Positions 1 to 7,665 of a stretch of DNA of 11,111 nucleotides are shown piece after piece. Both the position numbers and the translations under genes were made by a program. The notes under the pieces were generated by a model, which saw nothing but the letters and a program-made list of their open reading frames with translations, did not search any database and was not told the DNA's origin. This DNA is from Clostridia bacterium (lineage in GTDB: Bacteria; Bacillota_A; Clostridia; Christensenellales; Aristaeellaceae), in contig JAFQGN010000046.1 of assembly GCA_017398245.1 (NCBI GenBank), positions 1 through 11,111 of the forward strand. The letters run 5' to 3'. Numbering within the stretch: position 1 is the stretch's first letter; each line of letters starts with the position of its first letter.

Positions 1-23
1 AGAACCCAATTTGGTGTATACAG

Positions 24-61
24 AAAACAGCCGCAGGTGTGAAATAGCACCGGCGGCTGTT
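24..61 (-). terminator. Probable intrinsic terminator of the maf-mre-mrdA-rodA operon
   Basis: Arms 26-34 (AACAGCCGC) and 53-61 (GCGGCTGTT) pair perfectly. After one A/G mismatch, GGTG at 36-39 pairs with CACC at 48-51, leaving an 8-base loop. Read on the minus strand the hairpin is followed by TTTT and then CTGT, so it fits an intrinsic terminator for transcription coming from rodA. On the plus strand it is followed by GACAT, so it does not fit that direction. The T-run is short, which lowers confidence somewhat. Confidence 0.68.
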
Positions 62-167
62 GACATATAAACGGCGTTATTTGTCTGAGTGCTGACTGCT
101 GCAGAGCATCACGAAAGAAGCGGATACGAAAGAGGCATTACTATTAAATGGTTTCTTTCAGGAGAGC

Positions 168-207
168 GCGAGACCCCCTTTCTTTTTCAAAAGAAAGGGG
201 GTCTCGC
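168..207. repeat. Perfect palindrome, left copy of the CTTTCTTTTTCAAAAGAAAG repeat family
   Basis: Two perfectly complementary 19-base arms (168-186 and 189-207) flank a 2-base centre. The core is shared with the palindrome at 11047-11088, while the outer arms differ (here GCGAGACCCCC paired with GGGGGTCTCGC). It lies 11 bases after the rodA stop codon. It could act as a transcription hairpin in either direction, but no T-run follows on either strand. It is therefore listed as a repeat and not as a terminator. The flank at 151-167 (TTTCTTTCAGGAG) resembles the sequence before the right-hand copy. Confidence 0.85.
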
Positions 208-217
208 ATAAATCGGT

Positions 218-1492
218 TCAAATCTCGATTGTCGGCTTCACAGCGGCGGTGTTCTGCCGCACGTCGCTTCGGCGCATGTACACATTCAGCACAATGCCGA
301 TGCCGACGTAGTTCGCCAGCATGTTGGAGCCGCCGTAGCTGATGAACGGCAGCGGGATGCCCGTTACGGGCATCAGGCCGATGACCATGCATATGTTTTC
401 GAAAATGTGGAACAGCATCATGGCCATGATACCGATGGTCAGGTACGAACCGAACGAATCGCCCGACTGAGAGGAGAGCGCCGTCATGCGCAGCATCAGC
501 AGGAAATAGCCCAGCACCAGCGCGCCCGCGCCCACAAAGCCGAAGGTCTCCGCTACGATGGAAAAGATGAAATCCGTATAATCATCGGGGATGTAGTTCA
601 GCAGCGCGAAGCTGCCTTCCTGGAACAAGCCCTTTCCCCAAAGCCCTGCCGAGCCGATGGCGATCTTCGCGTTGCTTACCTGTCGGGCCGCGTCCGGGTC
701 GGCCGAAGGATCGATGAACGAGAGGATGCGCATCATGCGGAAATTGTCGGAAACGTCCGCGTTCATCAGGTAATACCACAGCGGCAAAAGAACCAGCAGG
801 AACGTGATCAGAATGGAACCGATCAGCTTGTAGCTTGTGCCGGAAATGAACAGCATGACTGCCAGAATGGCGATGTACACCATGGCGGTGCCATAGTCCG
901 GCTGTGCCACGATCAGCAGCAGCGGAAGGCCGACGTACGCCAGAACGGGCAGCATTTCCGAAAACGTCTCAATGGGTTTTTTGCGGTTGGAAAACCACTT
1001 CGCCAGCGAAATGATGATGGCCAGCTTCGCGATCTCCGAGGGCTGGAAGGTTCGGCTTTCGCCTATGCGGAACCAGCCGGACATACCGCCGCGGCCCGCT
1101 TCCATGCCCAGCACGATCACCAGCAGAGCAATGTTCGCCCAATATATGAAGTTGGAAAACTGGGAGAGCAGCTGGTAGGAAAAATACATGGTTGCGCACA
1201 TGGCGATCAGGCCGACCGCGATCCACAGCAGCTGCAGCCGGGCATAGCTGACGGGCTGAATGGAGAGCAGCTCCAGAAAGCTGGTCGCTGTCTGCTCGGT
1301 GGGCACGCCGGTCGCGGCAAAGATGCACACCACGCCGTAGAATGAGATGGCGAGCACCAGAATCAGCAGCAGCCAGTCCACCTTGTGCACCAGAAGCGGA
1401 TCGAACCGGTTGTGCTTTATAAAGCTCTGCAGCCGGGCGACCTGTTTTTTAAAGCTTGGCCTGCGCTTGCGGCGCGGCTGGGTATCTGTCAT
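218..1492 (-). CDS. rodA: RodA, SEDS-family peptidoglycan glycosyltransferase
   Basis: RodA is a polytopic membrane enzyme that polymerises lipid II into glycan strands during cell elongation, working with the class B penicillin-binding protein encoded just upstream. The 424-residue product has a basic cytoplasmic N-terminus of about 38 residues, then many hydrophobic segments. SEDS hallmarks are visible: FQPSEIAK at 149-156, QPDYGTAM at 197-204, NYIPDDYTDFIF at 299-310 (the extracellular loop where the family has its essential Asp) and MPVTGIPLPFISYGG at 374-388. The ATG at 1492 has GGAAAGGA at 1501-1508, 8 bases upstream. The gene starts 26 bases after the mrdA stop codon and is the last gene of the operon. 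Family members that pair with PBP2 are RodA; FtsW is the alternative, but the neighbours argue for RodA. Confidence 0.96.
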   Translation of the reverse strand: MTDTQPRRKRRPSFKKQVARLQSFIKHNRFDPLLVHKVDWLLLILVLAISFYGVVCIFAATGVPTEQTATSFLELLSIQPVSYARLQLLWIAVGLIAMCATMYFSYQLLSQFSNFIYWANIALLVIVLGMEAGRGGMSGWFRIGESRTFQPSEIAKLAIIISLAKWFSNRKKPIETFSEMLPVLAYVGLPLLLIVAQPDYGTAMVYIAILAVMLFISGTSYKLIGSILITFLLVLLPLWYYLMNADVSDNFRMMRILSFIDPSADPDAARQVSNAKIAIGSAGLWGKGLFQEGSFALLNYIPDDYTDFIFSIVAETFGFVGAGALVLGYFLLMLRMTALSSQSGDSFGSYLTIGIMAMMLFHIFENICMVIGLMPVTGIPLPFISYGGSNMLANYVGIGIVLNVYMRRSDVRQNTAAVKPTIEI

Positions 1493-1518
1493 GGCAAAGA
1501 TCCTTTCCGGGCGGCAGG

Positions 1519-3999
1519 TCAGTCTGCCAGCGTGTTCTGCGCGGCAAAGGAGAGGTTTTCCTTTTCCTGCAAAGAATCGAGATAGTGCTTGATCACGGCC
1601 TTGGGCGCGTTTGCAGCGTGCGAACCGGAATAACCGTTCTGAATGTAGGTGATGACCACGATCTTCGGGTCGTCCGCCGGGGCGTATGTCACCAGCCAGG
1701 CGTTGTTTTCAACGTCCAGATCGGTACGTTCGGCCGTACCGGTCTTAGCGCCAATCTTGTATTCGAATCCGGCGAACTGCAGCGCGGCGGTACCGTCTTC
1801 GTTTTCGTCGGCAACGTCTTCCATGCCCTGACGAATGGCCTCGAGATATGCATCCGCGCCGGTGATCTGGTTGGCGATCACGGGCTCCTTGTCCAGAACG
1901 ATGGTGCCGGTGGAGGAGACGATCTTGTCCACCAGCTGCACGTCGTATACCGTGCCGCCGTTGGCAAGGGCTGCAACATAGCGCGCGACGGCCACCGGCG
2001 TCACCTGCGTGATGGACTGGCCGATGGCGGCCATGATGGTTTCGTTCTCCGTCCAGCGCAGGTCCTGAATGTAGTAGTAGAATTCGTTGGCCAGGAAGTT
2101 ATGCGAAATGTATTCGCTCGGCAGCGCCATCTGATCCATCAGGATGTTGCGGATCTCGCGCGGCCAGTTGTCCTTGGAAATGGTTGTGTCGCCCGCGATG
2201 TCCATGATGGACTTCGCCGCCTTGGCCAGCCTCTCCTCGTCGTATTCAATGCCCCTGTCCGAGCCGATTTCGCGCAGCTTGCGGATGATCGTGTAGTAGG
2301 CGAAGGTCGGCTTGGAGGTGTACTGGCTGGAAATGGTGCGGTTCGGGTCATACAGCTTGTCCTGGTTGCCCACGAAGGAAGTGGTCTCGGAATTGAGCTC
2401 GATGCCCGTGCGGGTGGTCAGGCCCAGCTGCGCCGCCCATTTGTTGATGCCGGCGATGCCCAGCTCGCGCCCGATGGTATAGAAGAAATAGTTGCACGAA
2501 TTCTTGATGCCCTCCACGACCGTCTGGTCGGCGTGCTTATATCGGCTCTGTTCGCTGATCCAGCACTTCGGGTGGTTGGTCGTCGTCGTGCCCAGGAATT
2601 CGCCCGCATCGGTGATCCTGCGGTCCAGCGTCAGATTGCCCTCCATCAGCGAACCCAGCGCCGTGACCATCTTGAAAATGGAACCGGGCGTATCGCGCGC
2701 GGAAACAGCGCGGTTATACAGCGGGTTGTTCTCCGCCGTTACAATGTCGTTCCAGTCCGCCGGCGAGATCACGCCGGAGAAGAGGGAAAGATCGAAATTC
2801 GGATACGAGGACATGGCCAGCACCGCGCCGCTGTTCGGGTCCAGCGCCACCATAGCGCCGGTCTCTGCCAGCTGGATCTCGCGCCCGCTTTCGGCGTACT
2901 CTTCCAGCGTGATCCGGTTCTTGCGCTGCCAGCGGTCGGACATGACGTCCAATTCTTCTTCGTACAGATCCTTGATCTGCTCCTCCAGCGCCTCGTCCAT
3001 CACCCTCTGCAAATCCAGGTCGATCGTCAGGATCACGTCGTTTCCGTCGATTGGCTCGGTGTAGCTCAGCTCGCGCACGGCCTTTCCGCGGTTGTTGATC
3101 TCGAACACCTGCTCGCCCTGCCTGTAGGAAATGGACGCGGTGAGCTGGTCCTCGAGCGCGGCTTCCACGCCGGACATGCCCACGAGGGAATCGCGCGAAT
3201 AGCCCTTTTCGAGATAATCCTCCAGCGAGGCGGAGCCGGAAATGCGGCTGATATAGCCGATGATATGGCACGCGGCCTCGCCCTGCGGATACACGCGCTC
3301 GTAGCTTTCGGAAATGGAAACGCCGTCCAGTTCCATGGAACGCACTTCGATTTCGGAAACCGTCTCCTGGCTCACGTCATAGGCGATGGTGACCGGCGTG
3401 GAAAGGAAGGCGCTCATGCGCGATTCCTGCCAGATGGCCAGGATCTTGATCTTCATCTCTTCCGTCACCACTTCGCCGTCCACTTCGTCCGGCACGCCGT
3501 AGTTTTTGCACAGCGTGTCAAACAGCGTGTCCACCGTGTCCTCCTTGCCGTTGAGGTAGAAATTCTGCCTCCACTGGCGTTCGCGCTCGCTGCGCACGTA
3601 TTCGGTGGTTCCGCCGGTGTCAAACTGCCAGTTCCCGTTCTCATCGCGCGAGAGCCAGAAATCGTTCACAGTGGTGTTGCCGTTGGATTCGATCAGCTTG
3701 ATCAGATTGTAGATGACCATGGTGTAGGCCTCGCGGTCGGCCTGCTTGTTGCGGTCGGGATCGCGATAGAACTGCACGTTGTAGCTCTCGCGGTCGTACG
3801 CCAGAACGGTCATGTTCCGGTCGTAGATCGTGCCGCGCTTTCCGTACACGGTCACCGTTTTTGTGGATTTGTCTTCCGCCTGCGCGGTGTATGTCTCGCT
3901 GTCAAACAGCTGCAGATTCACCAGCTGCATGAACATCAGCACGAACACCATGACGACCAGCAGAAGAAACGCGATATAACGCTTCAGAGTGGGGCGCAT
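1519..3999 (-). CDS. mrdA: Penicillin-binding protein 2 (MrdA), elongasome transpeptidase
   Basis: This class B penicillin-binding protein crosslinks peptidoglycan in lateral-wall synthesis and partners with RodA. The 826-residue product has a single N-terminal membrane anchor (about 8-28), a dimerisation-domain start at GKRGTIYDRN (53-62) and a C-terminal transpeptidase domain. Catalytic motifs are SIFK (Ser440, Lys443), SCN (501-503) and KTGT (752-755); IGQS at 659-662 and TPVAVARYVAALANGG follow the family pattern. The protein is longer than E. coli PBP2 (about 630 residues). Part of the excess lies between SCN and KTGT, a gap of about 250 residues where roughly 160 is usual; the extra segment is about 540-650. 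The ATG at 3999 has AAAGGAGG at 4008-4015, 8 bases upstream. The gene begins 65 bases after mreD. Confidence 0.95.
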   Translation of the reverse strand: MRPTLKRYIAFLLLVVMVFVLMFMQLVNLQLFDSETYTAQAEDKSTKTVTVYGKRGTIYDRNMTVLAYDRESYNVQFYRDPDRNKQADREAYTMVIYNLIKLIESNGNTTVNDFWLSRDENGNWQFDTGGTTEYVRSERERQWRQNFYLNGKEDTVDTLFDTLCKNYGVPDEVDGEVVTEEMKIKILAIWQESRMSAFLSTPVTIAYDVSQETVSEIEVRSMELDGVSISESYERVYPQGEAACHIIGYISRISGSASLEDYLEKGYSRDSLVGMSGVEAALEDQLTASISYRQGEQVFEINNRGKAVRELSYTEPIDGNDVILTIDLDLQRVMDEALEEQIKDLYEEELDVMSDRWQRKNRITLEEYAESGREIQLAETGAMVALDPNSGAVLAMSSYPNFDLSLFSGVISPADWNDIVTAENNPLYNRAVSARDTPGSIFKMVTALGSLMEGNLTLDRRITDAGEFLGTTTTNHPKCWISEQSRYKHADQTVVEGIKNSCNYFFYTIGRELGIAGINKWAAQLGLTTRTGIELNSETTSFVGNQDKLYDPNRTISSQYTSKPTFAYYTIIRKLREIGSDRGIEYDEERLAKAAKSIMDIAGDTTISKDNWPREIRNILMDQMALPSEYISHNFLANEFYYYIQDLRWTENETIMAAIGQSITQVTPVAVARYVAALANGGTVYDVQLVDKIVSSTGTIVLDKEPVIANQITGADAYLEAIRQGMEDVADENEDGTAALQFAGFEYKIGAKTGTAERTDLDVENNAWLVTYAPADDPKIVVITYIQNGYSGSHAANAPKAVIKHYLDSLQEKENLSFAAQNTLAD

Positions 4000-4064
4000 C
4001 GCGTCAGCCTCCTTTCGGGGTAAAAATCGCGGGGAGGAAAGAATACATTATGCGGAATGGGACG

Positions 4065-4559
4065 TCAGCGCATTTCGTAGCGCCCTGTCTGCGGCTGGCA
4101 GATAAGGTGGAACAGAATGTATTCCACCTGCACCAGCGCCACGTTGATCAGCGTGCGCACGCCCGCGCGCCCAAGCTGCGCGGCGTAAAAATCGGCACCG
4201 GCAATAGCGCCGTAGGCGATCATGCCCAGCTCCGTCAGCGCAAGGCAGATAAGGGGCACGATCAGCGTGTTCAGGATGTTCCTGCGCATTTTGCGGCCCG
4301 CAAAGCCCGCTGCATAGCCGCCAAGGCCGTAGAGCACGGTCATCAGGCCGAAGGGCAGGCCCACGGTGGTATCGATCACAAGTCCCGCGATGATGCCGCA
4401 CAGTGCGCCGCGCGTACGGCCCAGCAGCAGGCCGAAGGTGAGCACCGATGTATAGCTCAGAAGCGGATAGATCCAGCCGCTGCTCAGCACCGGTACGACA
4501 GACGTATCCGCCGCGGCGAGCAAAACGACGGCTAAAACCGGAAAAACTCTTCGAAACAC
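4065..4559 (-). CDS. mreD: MreD, rod-shape-determining membrane protein
   Basis: MreD is a small integral membrane partner of MreC in the elongation complex. The 164-residue product is strongly hydrophobic with about five membrane segments, beginning FRRVFPVLAVVLLAAAD and including GALCGIIAGLVIDTTVGLPFG, a stretch typical of MreD. The frame stays open further upstream to an ATG at 4733, but that would overlap the end of mreC by 137 bases and add 58 hydrophilic, arginine-rich residues. The GTG at 4559 is therefore preferred: it has AGAGGG about 7 bases upstream and lies 37 bases after the mreC stop. Sequence conservation in MreD is low, so the call rests on hydropathy, size and position between mreC and mrdA. 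Confidence 0.88.
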   Translation of the reverse strand: MFRRVFPVLAVVLLAAADTSVVPVLSSGWIYPLLSYTSVLTFGLLLGRTRGALCGIIAGLVIDTTVGLPFGLMTVLYGLGGYAAGFAGRKMRRNILNTLIVPLICLALTELGMIAYGAIAGADFYAAQLGRAGVRTLINVALVQVEYILFHLICQPQTGRYEMR

Positions 4560-4596
4560 GCAAAACCCTCTACTTTCGGCGGAACGACCGCCTGTA

Positions 4597-5706
4597 TTAC
4601 TGCTGAACGCCGTTGGCCCAGTCCGCCTCGATCGCGCCCATGTCGGAAGGATCTGCCGCCGCAGTTGGCGCCGCGGTCGGATAATACCAGATGGAATCGT
4701 CGTCCTCGGGCTTGGGCGTCTCCTCGGGCTCAACGGTGGGCAGGCTCAGCTCCGTCGGCTCCTTGGTCGGCCTCGGGGTAGGCGTGGGCAGAGGCGGCAG
4801 ACTTTCTTCCGTCCTGTCGCTGTCCTTTTCGATTTCGGTGCGCAGCACCAGCACCTCTTCAATGTGCAAAAAGTCGGCATAGGGCGTCACGACGATGTAG
4901 TTCTCGCTCGTATCGCTCTCGCGGCTGATGGCCGAGACCGTGCCGATGGGCAGGCCCTTGGGGTAGAGCATGTCCACGCCGGATGTGATCACGGTATCGC
5001 CCACGCTCGCATCGGATGAGGAGGGCAGATAATAGCCGTAGCAGGAGGCGGTGGTGTAGGTTTCGATGGTCACGCCGCGCAGAACGCCGTTGTCTCGGGT
5101 ACGCTGCACAAGGCAGGCCACGGCGGAGCGGCTGTCGATAATGGTGAGCACCTTTGCCCAGCTGTAGCCCGCCTCGTATACGCGGCCTATCAGACCGTCG
5201 CCCGTGACCACGGCCATGTTCACCTGCACGCCGTCGCGCGTGCCCACGTTGATCGAAAACGTATCGAACCACACGCCCGGGTCTCGCGCGATGACCTTCG
5301 CATAGACCGGGCTGAGGGAGGAGTAGCGGTCGTACGCGCCGACGAGCGCGCTGAGCCTGTCGTTTTCGGCGGCTTCCTCTTCCAGCGAGGCCACTTCCAG
5401 CTTCAACGCGTCGTATTCGCGCTTCAGGGAAGAGTATTCCGCGCTCAGTTCGCTGTAATTGCGCTGGTTTTGTACCAGGTTCACCGCCCAGTTCGAAGCG
5501 TTCGTCAGCGCGTTTTGCACGGGCGTGAGCACAGAGCCCAGCGCGTTTTCGGCCAGAGAGACCTGACCGGAGGTGCGCATGAGCAAAAACAGGGCCAGAG
5601 CAACGGCGATCACGATCACGATCGCGGCAAATAACGTGCGGCTGAGCGCGCTGGACATCCTCCGGCGGCCCCTGCCGCGGGCAGGACGGCGTTTTTCCTT
5701 GGCCAA
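4597..5706 (-). CDS. mreC: MreC, rod-shape-determining protein with a proline-rich C-terminal tail
   Basis: MreC is a single-pass membrane protein that links cytoplasmic MreB to the extracellular wall-synthesis enzymes and is thought to activate PBP2-RodA. The 369-residue product has a basic cytoplasmic tip (1-20), one membrane segment (about 24-43), a predicted coiled coil (about 84-118) and the beta-domain core. Core motifs include ARDPGVWFDTFSINVGTRDGV (140-160), VVTGDGLIGRV (166-176) and GLPIGTVSAI (251-260). From about residue 295 it carries a Pro/Thr/Glu-rich tail (PTPTPRPTKEP at 307-317) absent from typical MreC proteins. The start is TTG at 5706 with AAGGAG upstream at an 11-base spacing. 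The next ATG (codon 17) has a GGAGG immediately adjacent, which is too close to serve it. It lies 59 bases after mreB. Confidence 0.94.
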   Translation of the reverse strand: MAKEKRRPARGRGRRRMSSALSRTLFAAIVIVIAVALALFLLMRTSGQVSLAENALGSVLTPVQNALTNASNWAVNLVQNQRNYSELSAEYSSLKREYDALKLEVASLEEEAAENDRLSALVGAYDRYSSLSPVYAKVIARDPGVWFDTFSINVGTRDGVQVNMAVVTGDGLIGRVYEAGYSWAKVLTIIDSRSAVACLVQRTRDNGVLRGVTIETYTTASCYGYYLPSSSDASVGDTVITSGVDMLYPKGLPIGTVSAISRESDTSENYIVVTPYADFLHIEEVLVLRTEIEKDSDRTEESLPPLPTPTPRPTKEPTELSLPTVEPEETPKPEDDDSIWYYPTAAPTAAADPSDMGAIEADWANGVQQ

Positions 5707-5765
5707 TGGTGTTCCATCTCCTTCGGGCTGTATGGTTGGTCAAAAAACAGACTTTGGTTCGGAGT

Positions 5766-6806
5766 TTATTCGACAGCGGAACCGGCGGCGATCAGCTCGC
5801 GCAGCAAGCGTTCGTCGCGCCCGATCACGCCAAGGCCCGCAGCCACGTCGTCCTGCGGGGTCTGCGTCACTTCCACGGTCAGGCCGGTCTCCTCGGCCAG
5901 CGCTTCCGTCAGGCCGGAAAGCAGCGCGCAGCCGCCGGTCAGGCGGATGCCGCTCTGCTTGATGTCCGCCGCATATTCTTCGGGCAGACGGATGAGCACA
6001 TCCTGCACCGCGCTGATAAGCACCTTGATGCTCTCGCGCAGCGCCTCGCTGATCTCGCGCGCATTCACGCTGATCTCCATCGGCCTTCCGGTCTTGAGCT
6101 CGCGCCCGCGCACACGGGTGATATCGCCCGTAGAGCCTTCCGGCGGGGGAAGCGCGCTGCCCACGGTCTTTTTGATCTCCTCGGCAGTCCTCGCGCCGAT
6201 GGAAATGCCCTTGTGCGTGCGCATATAGCGGATAATAGCCTCGTCAAAATGCATGCCGGCCGTGCGCAGGCTGCGGGAAGCCGCCACGCCGCTCAGCGCC
6301 AGCACGGCGATCTCCGTCGCGCCGCCGCCCAGATCCACCAGCAGCATGGCCTGCGCTCCGGAAATGTCCATCCCCGCGCCGATGGCCGCCGCTACGGAGG
6401 AATTCACCGCTACGACGCGCTTCGCGCCGGTCAGGTTCGCCGCCGAAAGCAGCGCCGCATGCTCTACATGCGTCAGCCCCGTCGGCGCGCTCACCAGCAG
6501 CCTTCCCTTTTCCATGGGCTTTTTGCGGCCCGTGGCCTTTTCGGCCATGGCCAGCATCATCAGCGCGGCCAGATCGATATCGGTCACGGCGCTGTCGCGT
6601 ACGGGGGGCATGGCGACGATGCTTTCCGGCGCGCGGTCGGCAAGGCGGTTCGCCTCTTCGCCCAGCGCGGCCACCTGCCGCACGTCTTCCTTGGAAACGA
6701 GCATCTGCGTCGGCTCGCGCAGACATACGCCGAGCCCGTCCACATATACGGCCGTCGCGGCGCTGCCCATGTCGATTCCGATGATATCCTGATTGAAAAT
6801 GGCCAT
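5766..6806 (-). CDS. mreB: MreB-family actin homologue with divergent ATP-site residues
   Basis: MreB is a membrane-associated actin-like ATPase whose short filaments guide the elongation complex. The 346-residue length and overall layout match: phosphate-1 loop DMGSAATAVYV (12-22), AAAIGAG (139-145), phosphate-2 loop VDLGGGATEIAV (157-168), GARTAEEIK (204-212) and the adenosine motif RLTGGCALLSGL (288-299). Against the usual MreB pattern several residues differ: Asn to Ala at 17 in the first loop; the IEEP before AAAIG, which contains the catalytic Glu, reads VNSS (135-138); the KIEIG adenine-contact stretch reads KKTVG (212-216); and the third Gly of LTGGG is Cys293. The ATG at 6806 has AGGAGG at 6812-6817. 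Gene order (maf before, mreC after) supports the mreB call; Mbl-like paralogues are an alternative. ATP hydrolysis may be impaired. Confidence 0.9.
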   Translation of the reverse strand: MAIFNQDIIGIDMGSAATAVYVDGLGVCLREPTQMLVSKEDVRQVAALGEEANRLADRAPESIVAMPPVRDSAVTDIDLAALMMLAMAEKATGRKKPMEKGRLLVSAPTGLTHVEHAALLSAANLTGAKRVVAVNSSVAAAIGAGMDISGAQAMLLVDLGGGATEIAVLALSGVAASRSLRTAGMHFDEAIIRYMRTHKGISIGARTAEEIKKTVGSALPPPEGSTGDITRVRGRELKTGRPMEISVNAREISEALRESIKVLISAVQDVLIRLPEEYAADIKQSGIRLTGGCALLSGLTEALAEETGLTVEVTQTPQDDVAAGLGVIGRDERLLRELIAAGSAVE

Positions 6807-6842
6807 TTGTGCCTCCTGTATCTGTCGTTTCTGGCTGTGCCT

Positions 6843-7421
6843 TTACTTCTTCCAGCCCATCTTTTCGAGCATCTCGCCCAGCATCTCCACCGGCAGACCG
6901 ATGATATTGCTCAGCGAGCCTTCATACTTTTCCACAAGGTTCGCGCCCAGGCCCTGTATGGCATAGGAACCGGCCTTGCCTTCCCATTCGCCGGAGGCCA
7001 TGTACTCCTTCACCATTTCGCGCGTCAGGCGCTTGAACGTCACGTCGGAGCAATCTGCGCCCACGAGCACTTTCTTTTCGGCAACATCGTACAGGCACAC
7101 GCCGGTGTACACCTGGTGCGTCCTGCCGGAAAGCGACATGATCATGAACTTTGCGTCCTCTTCGTCCTCGGGCTTGCCAAGGCTGCGGTCGTCCAGCGCC
7201 ACCAGCGTATCTGCGCCGATGACGATGCCCTCGCTCAGCTGAGCCGCCGCCGCGCGGGCCTTGCGCTCGGCCAGGATGCGCACCCGCTCCACCGGCTTGC
7301 CGATGGCTGTTTCGTCGGTATCGGTCACCAGCACTTCATAAGGTACGCCCATTTCCTTGAGCAGTTCGTGCCTGCGCGGGGAAGCGGAGGCGAGGATGAT
7401 CTTCTTATTTTCAGCGTTCAT
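6843..7421 (-). CDS. maf: Maf-family nucleoside triphosphate pyrophosphatase
   Basis: Maf proteins hydrolyse non-canonical or selected nucleoside triphosphates to monophosphates in the cytoplasm and have been tied to septum or division control in Bacillus. The 192-residue product shows the full signature set: ILASASPRRHELL at 9-21, IGADTLVALD at 68-77 (Asp71 in the general-base position), LGKPEDEEDA at 81-90, SGRTHQVYTGV at 98-108, GKAGSYAIQG at 148-157 and SNIIGLPVE at 171-179. This is complete, with no missing catalytic region. The ATG at 7421 has AGGAG at 7431-7435, 9 bases upstream, and a strong promoter just above, so maf is the first gene of the operon. It ends 36 bases before mreB. The maf-mreB linkage is common in Firmicutes. 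Whether it prefers dTTP/UTP or other substrates cannot be told here. Confidence 0.95.
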   Translation of the reverse strand: MNAENKKIILASASPRRHELLKEMGVPYEVLVTDTDETAIGKPVERVRILAERKARAAAAQLSEGIVIGADTLVALDDRSLGKPEDEEDAKFMIMSLSGRTHQVYTGVCLYDVAEKKVLVGADCSDVTFKRLTREMVKEYMASGEWEGKAGSYAIQGLGANLVEKYEGSLSNIIGLPVEMLGEMLEKMGWKK

Positions 7422-7456
7422 TGCCCTAATCTCCTGTGTCCATAAAAATTCATTCT

Positions 7457-7465
7457 ATTATATCA
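7457..7465 (-). promoter_or_regulatory. Extended -10 promoter of the maf-mre operon
   Basis: Read on the minus strand the site is TGATATAAT, a perfect extended -10 element (TG, one base, TATAAT). A good -35 box is not visible at 16-18 bases upstream, which an extended -10 can tolerate. The predicted transcript start is near 7450, giving a leader of about 30 bases that contains the maf ribosome binding site (7431-7435). Confidence 0.75.
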
Positions 7466-7646
7466 TAAAAAATCTGTCACGAACATGAAGGAACCAGAAA
7501 GGATATGAAAAATCCTTTGTCCGCACAGAGAACGCCTCTGTTTAGACGTGCAATGCGTCCCGGCCGATGCACGCAGCCCACGCGAAAAAAAATACTGTAT
7601 TAAAAATTAACATTTATGGCGAAAAATTCCGAAAATATTATGAGAT

Positions 7647-7665
7647 GATAGGGGAAACCCCTATC
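7647..7665. promoter_or_regulatory. Candidate operator: 19-base palindrome over the -35 box
   Basis: GATAGGGGAAACCCCTATC is a perfect inverted repeat with 8-base arms and an AAA centre. Its last two bases are the first two bases of the candidate -35 box (7664-7669) of the oxidoreductase gene. A protein bound here would block RNA polymerase, so a repressor site is the simplest reading. No regulator gene lies in the window and the motif matches no operator I can name. Confidence 0.55.

Noticed and set aside
168..207. Palindrome after rodA as the operon terminator
   Set aside because: No T-run follows on either strand, and the same core recurs at the other edge, so it is treated as a repeat; the hairpin at 24-61 fits better.
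407..1345. Open frame of 312 codons on the plus strand opposite rodA
   Set aside because: It is antisense to a full SEDS protein; composition is His/Gln/Arg-rich with no motif.
1456..4023. Very long open frame (855 codons) on the plus strand opposite mrdA
   Set aside because: It is antisense to a gene with all penicillin-binding motifs; its product is a His/Val/Arg/Gly-rich sequence with no domain, as expected from GC-biased codons read backwards.
4560..4733. Upstream extension of mreD to an ATG at 4733
   Set aside because: It would overlap the mreC end and add an Arg-rich hydrophilic stretch; the GTG at 4559 has a ribosome binding site and starts at the first membrane segment.
5706..7445. 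Open frame of 579 codons on the plus strand opposite mreB and maf
   Set aside because: It is antisense to two clear genes, with His/Arg/Ala-rich low-information sequence.
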